Shown piece by piece: positions 11,948-23,800 of a stretch of 64,000 bases of DNA. The stretch spans positions 23,383,241 through 23,447,240 of the forward strand of contig JASWHV010000005.1 of assembly GCA_030760725.1 (NCBI GenBank), in the 5' to 3' direction. The notes beneath the pieces were generated by a model that saw nothing but the letters and a program-made list of their open reading frames with translations, was not told the origin of the DNA and ran no database searches. A program made the position numbers and the translations under genes. How positions within the stretch are numbered: position 1 is the stretch's first letter; each line of letters begins with the position of its first letter. The DNA is from Neostapfia colusana (taxonomy: Eukaryota > Streptophyta > Magnoliopsida > Poales > Poaceae).

Positions 11948-12440
11948 CACGTGGCGCGTTCGGAGCTCATTCCCAAGAAATTTGGGAGAGGTCCGCCGTT
12001 AAACTAGCTACGTGGCAGGCTCGGGGGTCACCTCCGCATTTGGAAAGAGGTCCGACCATGTGGGACACGTGCTGCCGCGGAGATAGCCTCTGCGGAAGAA
12101 GCAAAGGCATTTTTCATAGGACACGTGTCATCCACGGAGCTAGTCCTCCCGGAAATAAGAGGACCAGTTGCGGGGGGATACGTGTCAATCTCGGAGCTCA
12201 TCTCAGAGAAGTCCGGATCAATCGAACACGTGTCGCCACCGGAGCTTATCACCGGAAGGTCCGTCGCAGCTAAACACGTGTCGACCTCAGGGCATGTCCC
12301 TGAGGAAAGGAGAGCGGAAAGACCGGCACCCACACATGGCGCGCGCGGAGCTCACCTCCGAAGAAGAGGTAGGTCTCGCTCGTGACACGCGGCACAACCG
12401 GAGCTCGGGAGAAGAGATACCCGGCTCGGAAGGACACGTG
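11948..12440 (+). promoter_or_regulatory. G-box array in A 3' LTR
   Basis: The counterpart of 4051-4542. Some cores differ between the two LTRs: the decayed CACGTA of the 5' copy is TACGTG here, and the core at 4435 is CACATG here. The sites are thus losing or gaining bases since insertion. Confidence 0.65.
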
Positions 12441-12631
12441 GAGCTTCCGGAGCTCATTACCGCGGAGGTAACGAGTCTGAAGCGGTTTTTACGTGTAAAG
12501 ATACCGGTGCGCAATGGAAACCGATCTAAACCCCACGATGGTTACCGAAGATAAGACGTCAGGATCTAACAAAGATCTGAATGAGACTCTTATTCGGGAT
12601 CCAATCAGATTAGGACTCTTCTCTTCCCGAT

Positions 12632-12639
12632 TATAAATA
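12632..12639 (+). promoter_or_regulatory. TATA box of A 3' LTR
   Basis: TATAAATA at the position equivalent to 4734-4741. In principle it could drive transcription out of the element into downstream DNA. Confidence 0.65.
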
Positions 12640-14768
12640 GAACCCAAAACCCCTGGCCGAAACTACAAACTTCTCTTTCAACTCCTAAGCCGATGACTTA
12701 GAGCCCTAGCCCTAACTCGCCGAGCAAATCATCGCTGAAGCACAACAAGGGAGGTCATCGAAGAAGAACCGAGCGGTCTGAGGAGGACCTCGAAAAAACG
12801 CGAGGTAGGACTTCAATATCATTGTATTCATCTCCTTGCATCTGTTCTTCAATTCCTTTCGAACAGAAGCCTTTTCGTGGACAGATCACTTGATGATCAG
12901 TTTGATCTAAAGACCAGATCATCACGAACACCTCTGACCATGCAAGCCATGCAAGAATAAGTACAGATCGATCTAATAAAACTAATCATAGGATAGCATG
13001 CATGTGCATCATCGCATCTAGTTTAGGGTTTGTGCATGATATTGATTGCTGTAAATTTGCATGCACGTAAATCCTACAAAGCAGGACAAACTCAGGAAGC
13101 TGTCTACGACGAGCTGCAGCAACCAGGCTTTGAGAATCAAGAACAACCGGAACCGCAAGAACAAGGCAAGTGCTCCTTGACCATGTTGATCCTATGTTTT
13201 GGGTAAAACTGTTTTGTTTTGCGAAAAGGTGTGTGTGCTGAGTCAAACATGATGGGAAACCCTTTTTATAGGACTTTACTAGTTTTGATTAAACCATTCT
13301 TGTCGCCAGGGAAGTTTATGAGTCGGGTATGGTTTTTGCTTTATGCTTCACTGAGTTTATGGGATTGAGAAGCGAGATAGATGTGTCTAGCTAACTGCAC
13401 TCGTACTGATAATAAGTAATTGATGAGGTTAATGAACATGGATCGGAGGGAAGATCTAGGCAAGCCTGGGTTTGTGAATGAGGTAGCATGAGATGGTGGT
13501 TTTACTTGCCGTAGATCTAAGGACCGGTTCATGCATGCACATGCCAGGATAACAGTGCCACCACAAGACCAAATATGGGTGCGGCTTAGCTGAGTAATTA
13601 GGTAAGTTGCTAGGATGTTATGGACTGTGGAAGGCGCGGGGAATGGGAGTCGAGTGAGGACTGCCCTGGGAACTGCATGGCACAAGAGGGGGCCCGTGGG
13701 TGGGAGAATTGGAGATTCTAGCCTGCCGGTGAAACCTTAGTGAGTCCATACATCTAGTAACCCCTTTGTAAAGGCTATTTTGTGATCTCTTGACCATACA
13801 CCGACGGCTGTGTACTGGTAAAATGGAGGTTCTGCAGTCGCCGACGGGTGATGAAATCACAAACTTGTGGGTAAAGAGGTACAAACTCTGCAGAGTTATT
13901 AAAACTATCATGATAGCCGAGCTTACGGTCATGAGCACCTGGCTAAACTGCCATGATTAGATGGGATGATTACTGGGATGGTTATTGGAATGGTTATTGG
14001 GAAGGTTCTTGGTTATGGTTATCGGTTATGGTTATTGGTTTGGAACTGTGGAATCCGGGAGATAAGATGGTTGCATGACTGATGGGTCATGACATGAGAT
14101 TGGTCTCGGTGTGAGACGTGGTTGTTTTATGAGGTGAGATGGTAGCGAATACGAGGAGGTATTCGTGAGTATAAATAAAAGATTGGTTAATGTTCGGATG
14201 GAACATGGAAAGCGATGGAGGTATGTTGGTAATTTAATACATGCTGGGATTACATTCATCTAAAGTTAAGTTGCTGTTTTATCACGGTTTTATAAATCTG
14301 CTTTTCTGCAAATAAGCCTTTTATTACCTACCTTGTTTATGAGCTGCATATCATGTGTTATTCCCGCACTTGCTGAGTACATCATTGTACTCAAACTTGC
14401 ATTGTTATTTCTTCATCAACAGCAAGAGAAGACTACTATGAAGACCGAGTAGAACATTATGGCGTGTGATCTGTTCTCAACCTTGCCTGTGGAGGGAGTA
14501 GAGATGAAGCCACTTCTGCTTAGTTTTGCTTCCGCATTAGTTTTTGCTTCCGCATTTAAATAAAGATTTCTGCTGCGTAGAAATAAAGACTTCCGCTGTG
14601 AGCATGAGTCCAAGACTCATGAGGTGTTGTAATAAACTCTGTTATTCGTGGTAATATATAATCTGAATTCAGTTTGTGGAACGTATGTGTATGTGTGATG
14701 AACCTCCTGGGCACACATATGCATTAGTTCTCGGTTCTGTGGTTTTCCACAGAATTGAGGGCGTCACA

Positions 14769-14773
14769 CAAGA
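14769..14773. repeat. Target-site duplication of element A (right, CAAGA)
   Basis: A perfect copy of 3896-3900 directly after the GGGCGTCACA end of the 3' LTR. Confidence 0.95.
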
Positions 14774-15264
14774 TGCTCCATATGAACAGCTTGGCTGTCC
14801 ATCACGGCGTTTCCCGCCCTCATTTGGAGGCTGAGATTTTGCTCCGCGGGGCTGTCCCTTGGGCAACTCGGGTCCGTTGCCTCCCGGTACCTCCTTTCCC
14901 ACACATGCTGAGCCCGTCTCTCCACCGGAACGAGCGCGTATGGAGTGCCCTCCATAGCCTGCACGTGTAGTTGGCAGAAACGTGACATGGTGTCACGGGC
15001 TGCCACTTGCCACATCCCTTCCAGTTGTCTACCTCTCACCGTGACGGTGAACGGCACCCAACCGGGTGGCGTAGGTCCTGCTGGGACTTCGACATGGATT
15101 GTCCATGTCTTGTTCCCCTCTTCGCCTTCTTCCTTGGCGAAGTACTGCGGCATCTGGTTGTACCCGAAATATTGAAGCATCTGCCTCAATGCTTCCGGAT
15201 TGCCGTTGCGGTGAGAACAGTGCGACACCACCCACCCGTTCTCCAACTGCTTATCTGTTGTCAT
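14774..15264 (-). pseudogene. ORF0 N-terminal half of element D
   Basis: It encodes the N-terminal ~165 residues of the family 2 ORF0 protein from ATG at 15264 (MTTDKQLENGWVV). It is open until element A interrupts it in the segment before the coiled coil; the remainder is at 3446-3895. The sequence is close to the intact copy at 31105-32049. Function is unknown; it has no enzyme motif that I recognise. The base before the ATG is T (CAT-ATG), so the CAG acceptor-like site seen in copies B and E is lost here. Confidence 0.8.
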
Positions 15265-16743
15265 ATGTAAAAATATATTTGAGAAATGTCAAATATTTAT
15301 TTAAACAGTAAACCATTGAGTTATAACATAAGACATGTCATTGAACCCATAAAACTTGGAAACATAGTTCAAATTTTTAAGCAAATTTGACTGCTGATCT
15401 GCTGTTCAACTTGACAGCCCTGATCAGTTTCCATCTCAACCTGATTTTGGCCATGTTAAAAGCAAAACCAATTCTGGAGCTCAACATCAAAGTTAAAGCT
15501 AACTTCAATAGCTTTCCAGAAAGTATTTGCTTGGCCTAAGATATGTCCTGGTTCAAAAGTTATGAGAGGTTAAAGTTAACAGAATTTCTGGAGAAAATTG
15601 GACAGCACCTCCCTGCTTTAGGTACTGCTTTGATCCAAGAATTCCAGCTAATTCTGTTCCTAATATGACAAAACTTTCTGTTACAAAGTTGTAACCCATC
15701 TCATAAGCTTTCCAGAACTACCTCATTTTCTATTTTTGGATTTTTATGCAGGAAGTTATACTCAATTTACAGAGAGTTTACAGAGAGTCTTTGCTCTGTC
15801 CTGTTTTCTGGACAGTTTCAACTCCACTGCATTTTTTGATTGGTTAAGGGACGGAAAACCTCTGGACCTCAATAGAAAAGTTGTAAAGATCTTCCAAATA
15901 TTTCCAGAAATGTATCATATGACCCCAACCTCGAAAGAAATCAACCTATAACCTCTGGTTAACTTCAGCCTTGATTCAGCTGAAAACAGAGTGCTCTGTC
16001 CTTAACAACCTATAAGTTGAAAACTTGTTAACTTTGAATATCCTGTTCAAGGGAAGGAGTTACATCAAGTTTTACTGCTTCGGATCAAAACCTTCAAGTT
16101 TTACAATGAAGTTGTTCATTTAGTGTGGTGTGACGTCGATGCGTCACCAGATCATGTCGGTACTACGTCCTCACAAAGAAAAACCTATACCGGACTTAGC
16201 CGGCTTCGTTAATTCAGTGGCACTAAACGTCACTCACACACGGATGCTACACGTCTACCGTTTCAGGGTTAGACTACCTGCAGAAACTCAAACAATCATC
16301 AGACTCGGCTGCACACCGAGCCCGGTATCCATACAGTCCGTACACCCGGCCGTCATCACTCGCCCGGATGTTCTCAAGCCAAGCACGCCTTGAGTTACGT
16401 GTTCACGTTTCAGACCACGTGATGGGGTCTCCCAAGTTTTCACCACGCACGCTAGGGACAGACGTTGCTCGAATACCCCAAACGACATGAAGAGTCGTAG
16501 AGGATACCAAAGCGGGTCGGGTTACCTGCCACCCGTGGGGCTCCACCCTTCAGCTTGTGCGCACTGGTGGACATCGCTTACGTGCACCCCCCAAGACATA
16601 AACGTCCCGAGATGCACAATTTTCCGACATAGACAAATAGATTAGTATGCCACTTTCTATACACTAATAACATCCTTATACGGGCTACTAACTCGTTCCT
16701 CACTGGATTTTTGAAAAAGATGACATTTGTAGTGCATTAAACC
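15265..16743 (-). other. Leader of element D
   Basis: About 1.5 kb between PBS and ORF0 with no gene. The half next to ORF0 is AT-rich. The half next to the PBS (16120-16740) is more GC-rich and well conserved with copies B, E and G, and it contains the conserved hairpin at 16130-16147. Confidence 0.7.
16130..16147 (-). other. Conserved leader hairpin (copy D)
   Basis: On the element sense strand this is a 6-bp stem GTGACG/CGTCAC closing the hexaloop CATCGA. It is equivalent to 30234-30253 in B and 54495-54514 in G. Confidence 0.6.
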
Positions 16744-16763
16744 TCAAGCGAGCTCTGATACCA
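16744..16763 (-). other. Primer binding site of D
   Basis: The minus strand reads TGGTATCAGAGCTCGCTTGA, complementary to initiator tRNA-Met, 4 bases from the LTR end at 16768. It shows that the LTR to its right acts as the 5' LTR of D. Confidence 0.9.
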
Positions 16764-16767
16764 ACGC

Positions 16768-19700
16768 TGACACGACCCCACGGTCTTGTCGAGCCAGGAT
16801 CACGCTGAGGGGTGCTGCATTGCACAGCACCGGATAACACACGTCAAAGGTACAAAGCGGAAGCAAAGTTTATATTACATAAAGTGGTTTATGAACATGT
16901 TTACATCAAAATAAGTCCAGTCTACACTCACGGGCGTAGACTACGCATCAAGTTCACGTTCAGCCCTTGAACATGCCCTTGCTAGCACACACACACACTA
17001 ACTCTGCGGCGTGCACGACTCCCACTCGATGGGGTTCCCCTCCTGGGGTTCCGTCTCCTCTTCGGGAGTCCCTTCCTCATAGAACCCTGCAAAAGCTTCA
17101 AACACAAGCAGTGAGCACGAAGGCTCAGCAAGTCTGACCCGTCTCACCTAAACATGGAACTTCTACATGAGGGGTGACGGGTTAGATGAGGTAAAAATCA
17201 TTTGCAAGGACTCGCCTAATTAGTAGAACCTTACTTTCAAGTTTTAGCAGCAGGTTGTGGAGAACCTTACGCTAAGGCACATGAGAGAGCCGCAATCAAA
17301 CAAGAAACACATTTCTCTCATGTACTTTGCCCAAAGTCGAAAAGAACTTTAATTAGCTCTAAACTACAGCAATACATTATCAATCAAGTCCATCTTTCAA
17401 TCAGCAACATTTTAACATGCAACTAGCCTGTTCTTTCTACGTCACGGTACAGTGAACAAGTGGTACTCACTGACCGCGAGGGACAGCGATTATAATCGAT
17501 TTACACCTACAGGGTTACCCGAACAACCCGTCACATACGCCCGTACTCGATGTTGCCTACAACAACCATCACAGACGCCGTACGCAACCACCTTTCGCCC
17601 ATCAGCCAAATATTGAACTGGTCCCATCGTCCCGAGCAAGAGGTCTCTGCACACGCATCTCCGTGCCACCAGACAATTTACACCTCGAGCTCTCAACCTA
17701 CCCTCTGAACAACGGGCAATGCCTCAATACCCAGCTACACGAGTTACATCAGTTTCCCGGTTCCCATATAGCCGGTAGGTCTTCGGTACTGTTCTAGCTT
17801 GTTCAACAGGCCCGCACACGGCTCGGTCCTCAATCGACACAAGCGGAGCTATAGCACACAGGCCCCAAAGTCCTGCTGCCCTTACCCTCCGCTCGGTCTC
17901 ATTTTTCTTACCATGTGTATCATGTGCTATCTCTACCCGAGTCAAGTGCCTCTAGCCTAAGCTCGCGAGTAGTTCCAACTACTCGACTTGTACCGATTCC
18001 TACACTATCTTAGCATTGCAGTAGCTAACGGGGTTTGCAATCCTAAACCCAACCCATGGTTTTCTTGGCTATGCATTTGGGTTTCCAAACAAGACTCTAA
18101 TGCGAAGAATAATAGTATTCAAAGATGTGCTCAAAACAATAAAAATCTGTAAAGAGGTTAATGCAAACCGGAGCTTGCCTTGCTGCTCTTGGTCGTAGGC
18201 TAGCTGTTCTTCCGGAGTAACAAAGTCTAGGACTTCGGGTTCCTCCTCGACCTTAGCGACTACATGATAAAAAAGTATATGGATTAATTTAAATGCATTT
18301 GATTGAATTTAAACTTGTGAAGTCTATAACTATCACTAGACAGACCCAATGACTGTGAAACTTTTTATGTGGCTTGGTCACAACCTAAACAGAAACTTGG
18401 TCAAGTTTTAGTTGCAGCAAAGCTCATTTGAGACCTCCACAATTAATTATGTACTTGACATTAATTGAAGGCTTTTAGGGTGTTCTAAGGATTGTTATGC
18501 AACAAACTATGACTTTCTGAAAAATAGATTTTCAGTGGGTTCTAATGGAGTTGGTCTCACTTAATTTGAAGGTCCCTAGCTAAAGATATGAGCTAAACAA
18601 TTTCAGAGAAATTCTGAAAATGTTTCTGAACATTTTCTATTTTCTCTGGAACAGTTTCACTAATCACACCATTAGGTGGATCAAATGGGCTCAAATGGAT
18701 CTGAAATTTTTAGGGTAGTTCAGGGATATTTTGGTGAACATCCCAGCAAAATTTCAGGATTTTACTCCAAAGGATTCTCCAGTTAAAATCCCAAACAGTT
18801 TAAAATTTGAGGAATTAATTCTGGAGAAATAAGGATTTTTCTGAAGTGAAACTTGATTTGCTTGAAATTACTCAGAGAGCTGAATCCAACAAAATTTGGT
18901 TCACTCGATTTGGAGTTTTCTAGCCAAAGTTATGAGGATTTGAAGTTTGAAGGAAATCTGAAAATCGGGGAAAAGTTTAAATCTGCCGGGGCCCGCGGGG
19001 ACACGTGTTAGGCGCGGAGGCGACAGCACACTGAGGCCCACAGGGTCTTTGCGTGCCAGCACACCAGATCCCGGCCGCAGCCTGATCCCGATTTAAAATA
19101 TCTCCCGCTGACAGCTGGGGTCCACCCCCTTCGTCTACCTCCCACTGCCCGCGCCCTGCCGCCGGGGGACCTCGCCGGAGAGCTCGCCGGCAGCTTCTGT
19201 GGAGCTCCAAACTTCACGATCTTGGCCGCCCCTGCCTACTTTCCCTTGGGGAACAGGATTCTGGGGTCAGCTCGTCATGACAATGGCCGGTGCATGGTCG
19301 GCGACGAGCCGCCGCCTCGGAAAGACTTCAGCCGTGTCGGCTGACTTCACTAGCACCTCGATCACTCGAGCAACCGGTCGGGGAGCATCAGTGGACCTCA
19401 GGGAAGGTCGACATGAGCTTGAAGCAGCTCGGGAAAGCCCAAAGTAGGACCTCACCGTGCGCCCGATGTCTCCCGCTTGCTCCGCCGTCGGTAAACTTCG
19501 AAATATGCCGGGTAGAGAGGTTCTCCGGCCAAAGGTTGTGAAGGCAACTTGTGCGCTACCGTGTCTAGTGTAGGTGAGAGCAGATTGATGCCCCCTAATC
19601 CTTCCTAGAGTAAGAATTTGACAGAACCGCACCCGAAGGTCGTTCTGCACCCAGAAAGGGGAAAACTGGAAATTCGCCGCCGGTGAGCAAGCACTCGGGC

Positions 19701-20764
19701 TGTGGCTCGGGGGTGAGAAGAACCGGTCACCAGCGCGTCCAAGGGTGCCTTGGCTCGGGCGTGACAACCTCCCGGTTCGTCTGTCCACGGGAGCCCGAGG
19801 TGCGGTGATTTTAAGCCATAGAATTGAACTTTCGGTATAGCAGAGATCAATCAGTTTCAGCTGAGTTTTAGCAACGGGGAAGAAGGAGGAGGGTTCCTAG
19901 TACCTTGCTGTAGCTTTGGAGGGGATGGGAAGGAATTTCCGGCGCTGTGTACTTGCGGGGGAAGAAATGGCGATAGTTTTGGCCGAGGAGGGGGAAGAAC
20001 GCCTTAAGAAGGCTCTGAACCGCCTCGTACCCGCGCGTGGCCAAGCAGCTGCTGGCGCGGCGGCCTCCCTCGGTGGCGATCGCAGCCGCAGCTCAGCGAC
20101 CTGAGTGGAAAAAGTCTCAGTCGGTTGCTTTGAACCAGTGACTGACATGTGGGTCCCACCCGGGGTTTTAACCTCTGAAATTCACTCCTAATCACTGTTG
20201 TAAACAGTGAGCCCCAAAATACCCATGGTGGTTCAAATTATTCACCCATGAGCCATTTGAATTGATTAGAATTCAAATTGGGTTTGGTTTGAATGAATTT
20301 CAGCACATGTGCAGTTTGAAATTCAAATAAAGTGTGAATTTGCCCCACTTAGCTCATGTCAAGATCAACTCCAAATGGAGTGAAAATTGGTGTGTGAGCT
20401 CACAAAAATTTGCTGAATAAGAATATGCCTCCCACTTTTGAATTCATGGGATAAAAATAGTTTGAATTTCAATATGGTTTCAAACTGCCCTCTTTCTAGC
20501 TATACCCAAAATGACCTCGAAAAGGTTTTGAATTTGGGTGAAACTTGGCATGGACATCCTTAGCAGTGTGTAGGAGTTTTCATATGCCCAGCCCCTCTAT
20601 ATCACATGTGGAAAACACCACTTTTGCAATATGTGAGTTTGTTCCCTAATGAGCATGTTGATGGTGGTTACTTGCTCTTCAAATGTGTTTATCAACTTGC
20701 TTCAAATGAGGTGTGTGTGTGGTGATGACACTTCAAGCATGTGTCAAAAATTGAGGCCCTTACA
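16768..20764 (-). repeat. LTR shared by D (5') and E (3')
   Basis: A 3,997-bp LTR on the minus strand, TGTAAGGGCC (20764) to GGTCGTGTCA (16768). A PBS abuts its left edge and a polypurine tract its right edge, so both sides are internal element sequence. It holds a GC-rich block (about 18985-19250) and a U3 cassette (about 19931-20105) that does not match the corresponding block of the E 5' LTR or either B LTR. I found no convincing TATA box. Small open frames in it are not genes. Confidence 0.9.
20149..20159. promoter_or_regulatory. GTGGGTCCCAC palindrome in shared LTR
   Basis: An 11-bp palindrome next to TGACAT. It resembles TCP transcription-factor sites (GGNCCCAC/GTGGNCCC). Equivalent sites lie at 114-124, 37546-37556, 45993-46003 and, with one change, 26182-26192. 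Confidence 0.5.
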
Positions 20765-20782
20765 TTCATCCCCCCTTAAAAG
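20765..20782 (-). other. Polypurine tract of E
   Basis: The minus strand reads CTTTTAAGGGGGGATGAA directly before the LTR start at 20764. It matches the tract of copy B at 36926-36938. Confidence 0.85.
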
Positions 20783-20833
20783 AATCTCGTCCCGAGATTA
20801 TAAGGTGAAAACGCGAGAGAGGACGGTGGAAAA

Positions 20834-23800
20834 TTACCGGATATGCGACGTGAAAAAGTCGGGGTAGTTAGCGCGAAGAAATCCTTCGCTCTCCCATGTC
20901 GCTTCGTCCACGGAGTGATTACTCCATAGAATCTTGTAGAACCACAACGTACGGTTGCGTATGGTTCGGGCCTTTTCGTCAATGATCTGAACCGGTTCCT
21001 CCCGATAGGTGAGATCCGGTTGCAGTTCTTCAATGTCCTACAGCTGAACGGTAGTAGATAGCTTGAGACACTTCCTCAGCTGGGAAATGTGAAAGACGTC
21101 GTGCACACGGAAAGTGCTTCTGGTAATTTCAGCCGGTATGCTACTGATCCACATCTTTCGGTAATCTGGAATGGACCGATGAATCGGGGTGCTAACTTTC
21201 CTCTCACACTGAATCTGTTTACGCCCTTCATTGGAGACACACGTAGGTATACGTGATCCCCCAATTCGAATTGTAATGGGTGTCTTCTCCGGTCCGCATA
21301 CTATTTCTGACAGGATTGGGCGGCTTTTAGGTTCGGTTGAATCAGTCGAACCTTCTCTTCCGCGTTGTTGACAAGGTCAATCTCGAAGGTAACCCTTTCT
21401 CCAGACTCACACCAGTTCAATGGTATGCGATATTTTCTTCCGTATAGCGCCTCATAAGGCGCCATCTTGATGTTGTCTTGGTACCCATTGTTGTACGAGA
21501 ACTCGGCTAGCGGCAAGTGATCATTCCAATTCTTGCCATGGTTGTTAGCGCAAGCTCGCAGCATGTCTTCTAAGATCTGATTTACCCGCTCGGTTTGTCC
21601 ATCCGTCTGTGGGTGGTATGCTGAACTACGGATCAGCTTCGTCCCAAAGGCAGCGTGCAGCTGCTCCCAAAAATGGGACACAAATAAAGTGCCCCGATCC
21701 GATATGATGGTACGGGGTACGCCGTACAAACATAGGATCCGTGAGATCTACAGTTCAGCGTACTTCTTGGCGTTGTAGTTGGTGTTGACCGGGATGAAAT
21801 GGGCAACCTTGGTGAGCTGGTCGACGATCACCCACACAGAATCATGTTTTTGAAAGGTGGTGGGTAAACCGACGATGAAGTCCATGCTCACATCCTCCCA
21901 ATTCCAGGCAGGAATGCCCAGTGGTTGTAGCAGTCCCGGTTTCCGCATATGGTCTGCCTTCACCCTTCAACATGTATCACACTCAGACACGTACTTTGTG
22001 ATTTCCCACTTCATCCGTGTCCACCAGAACTTGCTTCTGAGTTCTTGATACATCTTATTGCTGCCAGGGTGAATAGAAAATTTTGATAAGTGAGCCTCAT
22101 CAAAAATTTTTCTCCGTAGCTCCGGGTTACGGGGTACGACGATCCAGTCCTTGAACCATAGGACGCCGTCTCCGTCCTTCCGGAAACATTTCAACTCCCC
22201 ACAGTCTACACGTCTCCGCAAATGCGACATACCCTTGTCATGTTTCTGAGCTGCCGCTATTTCTTCACGGATGGTGGGGATCAACGCTAGGTTGTAGAGA
22301 GCTCCATGTGGAATCACATGCAGTGGTGGTTCGCTCTCTTCCAACGGTGTGATGGTCAGATTGTTGACGTGTGACTTGCGGCTCAGCGCATCTGCCACTA
22401 CGTTTGCCTTGCCCGGATGATAATGGATCTCTATTTCGTAATCCTTTATCAATTCTAACCATCTTCGCTGCCTCATGTTCAGCTCTTTCTGAGTGAATAT
22501 GTACTTGAGGCTTTTGTGGTCGGTATATAGATGTATGAGGTTACCGAGTAGGTAGTGCCTCCACATCTTCAGTGCAAGTACCACGGCAGCGAGCTCCAAA
22601 TCGTGAGTTTGATAATTCTGCTCATGGTTTCTAAGCTGCCGTGATCCATACGCGACCACCTTTCGGTCTTGCATCAGCACAAATCCGAGCCCAATGCCGG
22701 ATGCATCGCAGTACACATCGAACGGTTTTGTTGTGTCTGGCTGCGCCAAAACCGGTGCTGATGTTAGGTGCTTGACTAAAGCCTTGAATGCTGCTTCACA
22801 CACTGGACTCCAAACATATTTGGTAGCCTTCTTCAGCAGCTCTGTCATAGGCTTGGCAATCTTCGAGAAGTTCGGAATGAACCTCCGATAATATCCCGCG
22901 AGTCCGAGGAAACTCCGTACCTCGTAAACAGTTCTCGGGGATTTCCAATTCAGCACTTGAGTGATCTTGCTCGGGTCTTCTGTGATACCCTCCGCTGAGA
23001 TGATATGCCCGAGAAAAGGCACTTGCGATATCCAAAATTCGCATTTGCTGAATTTTGCGTATAGCTTGTGATCCCGCAGCCGTTGCAAGACTATACGCAG
23101 ATGCTTCTTGTGATCTTCCTCCACTGGGAATATACCAGAATGTCATCGATGAAGACCACGACAAACTTGTCCAGCTCCGGCATGAATACCGAGTTCATCA
23201 AATACATGAAGTGAGCTGGAGCATTGGTGAGGCCGAAGGACATGACCAGGTACTCATAAAGTCCTACCTCGTCGAGAAAGCCGTCTTCGGAATGTCCTCA
23301 ACCCGTATCTTAATCTGATGGTACCCGGATCTTAAGTCCATCTTGGAAAAGATCTTTGCTTCGACCAACTGATCAAATAACATGTCGATCCATGGCAACG
23401 GGTACTTGTTCTTGATGGTTACGGCATTTAATGGACGATAGTCCATGCAAAGCCGCAACGTCTCATCCTTCTTCTTTACAAATAACGCCGAACAACCCCA
23501 TGGTGAGAAGCTCAGCCAAATAAAACCCTTTTCCAGCAGGTCCGTTAGCTGGGTCTTCAATTCAGCCAATTCCTTGGGCGCCATCTTGCACGGCCTTCGG
23601 GATATTGGCATGGTTCCCGGTGCAAGTTCAATCTTGAACTCCACCTCTCTATCGGGTGGCATCCCCGGCAAATCGTCCGGGAATACGTCAGGGAACTCTC
23701 GGACCACTGGAATATCTCCCAATCTGATGGTTGTGGCTTGATAAACACTTGGAAGTTTTATTTCTGGACTGTCCAGAACTAAGGAGTGAGACCCGTGTAC

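Larger units (their letters stand above)
3901..14768 (+). mobile_element. Complete Ty3/gypsy chromovirus A (family 1, Tekay-like)
   Basis: A 10,868-bp full-length element: 5' LTR (3901-6870), PBS (from 6874), leader, one long gag-pol frame (7286-11785), polypurine tract (11784-11797), 3' LTR (11798-14768) and a perfect CAAGA duplication. The two LTRs have almost equal length (2970 and 2971 bp) and by eye differ at only about 1-2% of positions, mostly in the G-box array, so insertion is recent. The C-terminal chromodomain and domain order PR-RT-RH-IN place it in the chromovirus branch; long LTRs and the initiator-Met PBS suit the Tekay/Del lineage. It has no ORF0. One nonsense codon interrupts pol, so it is not autonomous as it stands. 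Confidence 0.95.
11798..14768 (+). repeat. 3' LTR of element A
   Basis: A near-identical copy of 3901-6870. It carries the same G-box array (CACGTG cores from 11948 to 12440), TATA box (12632-12639), palindromes and termini. Scattered differences from the 5' LTR are concentrated in the first 600 bp. It ends at the CAAGA duplication. Confidence 0.95.
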
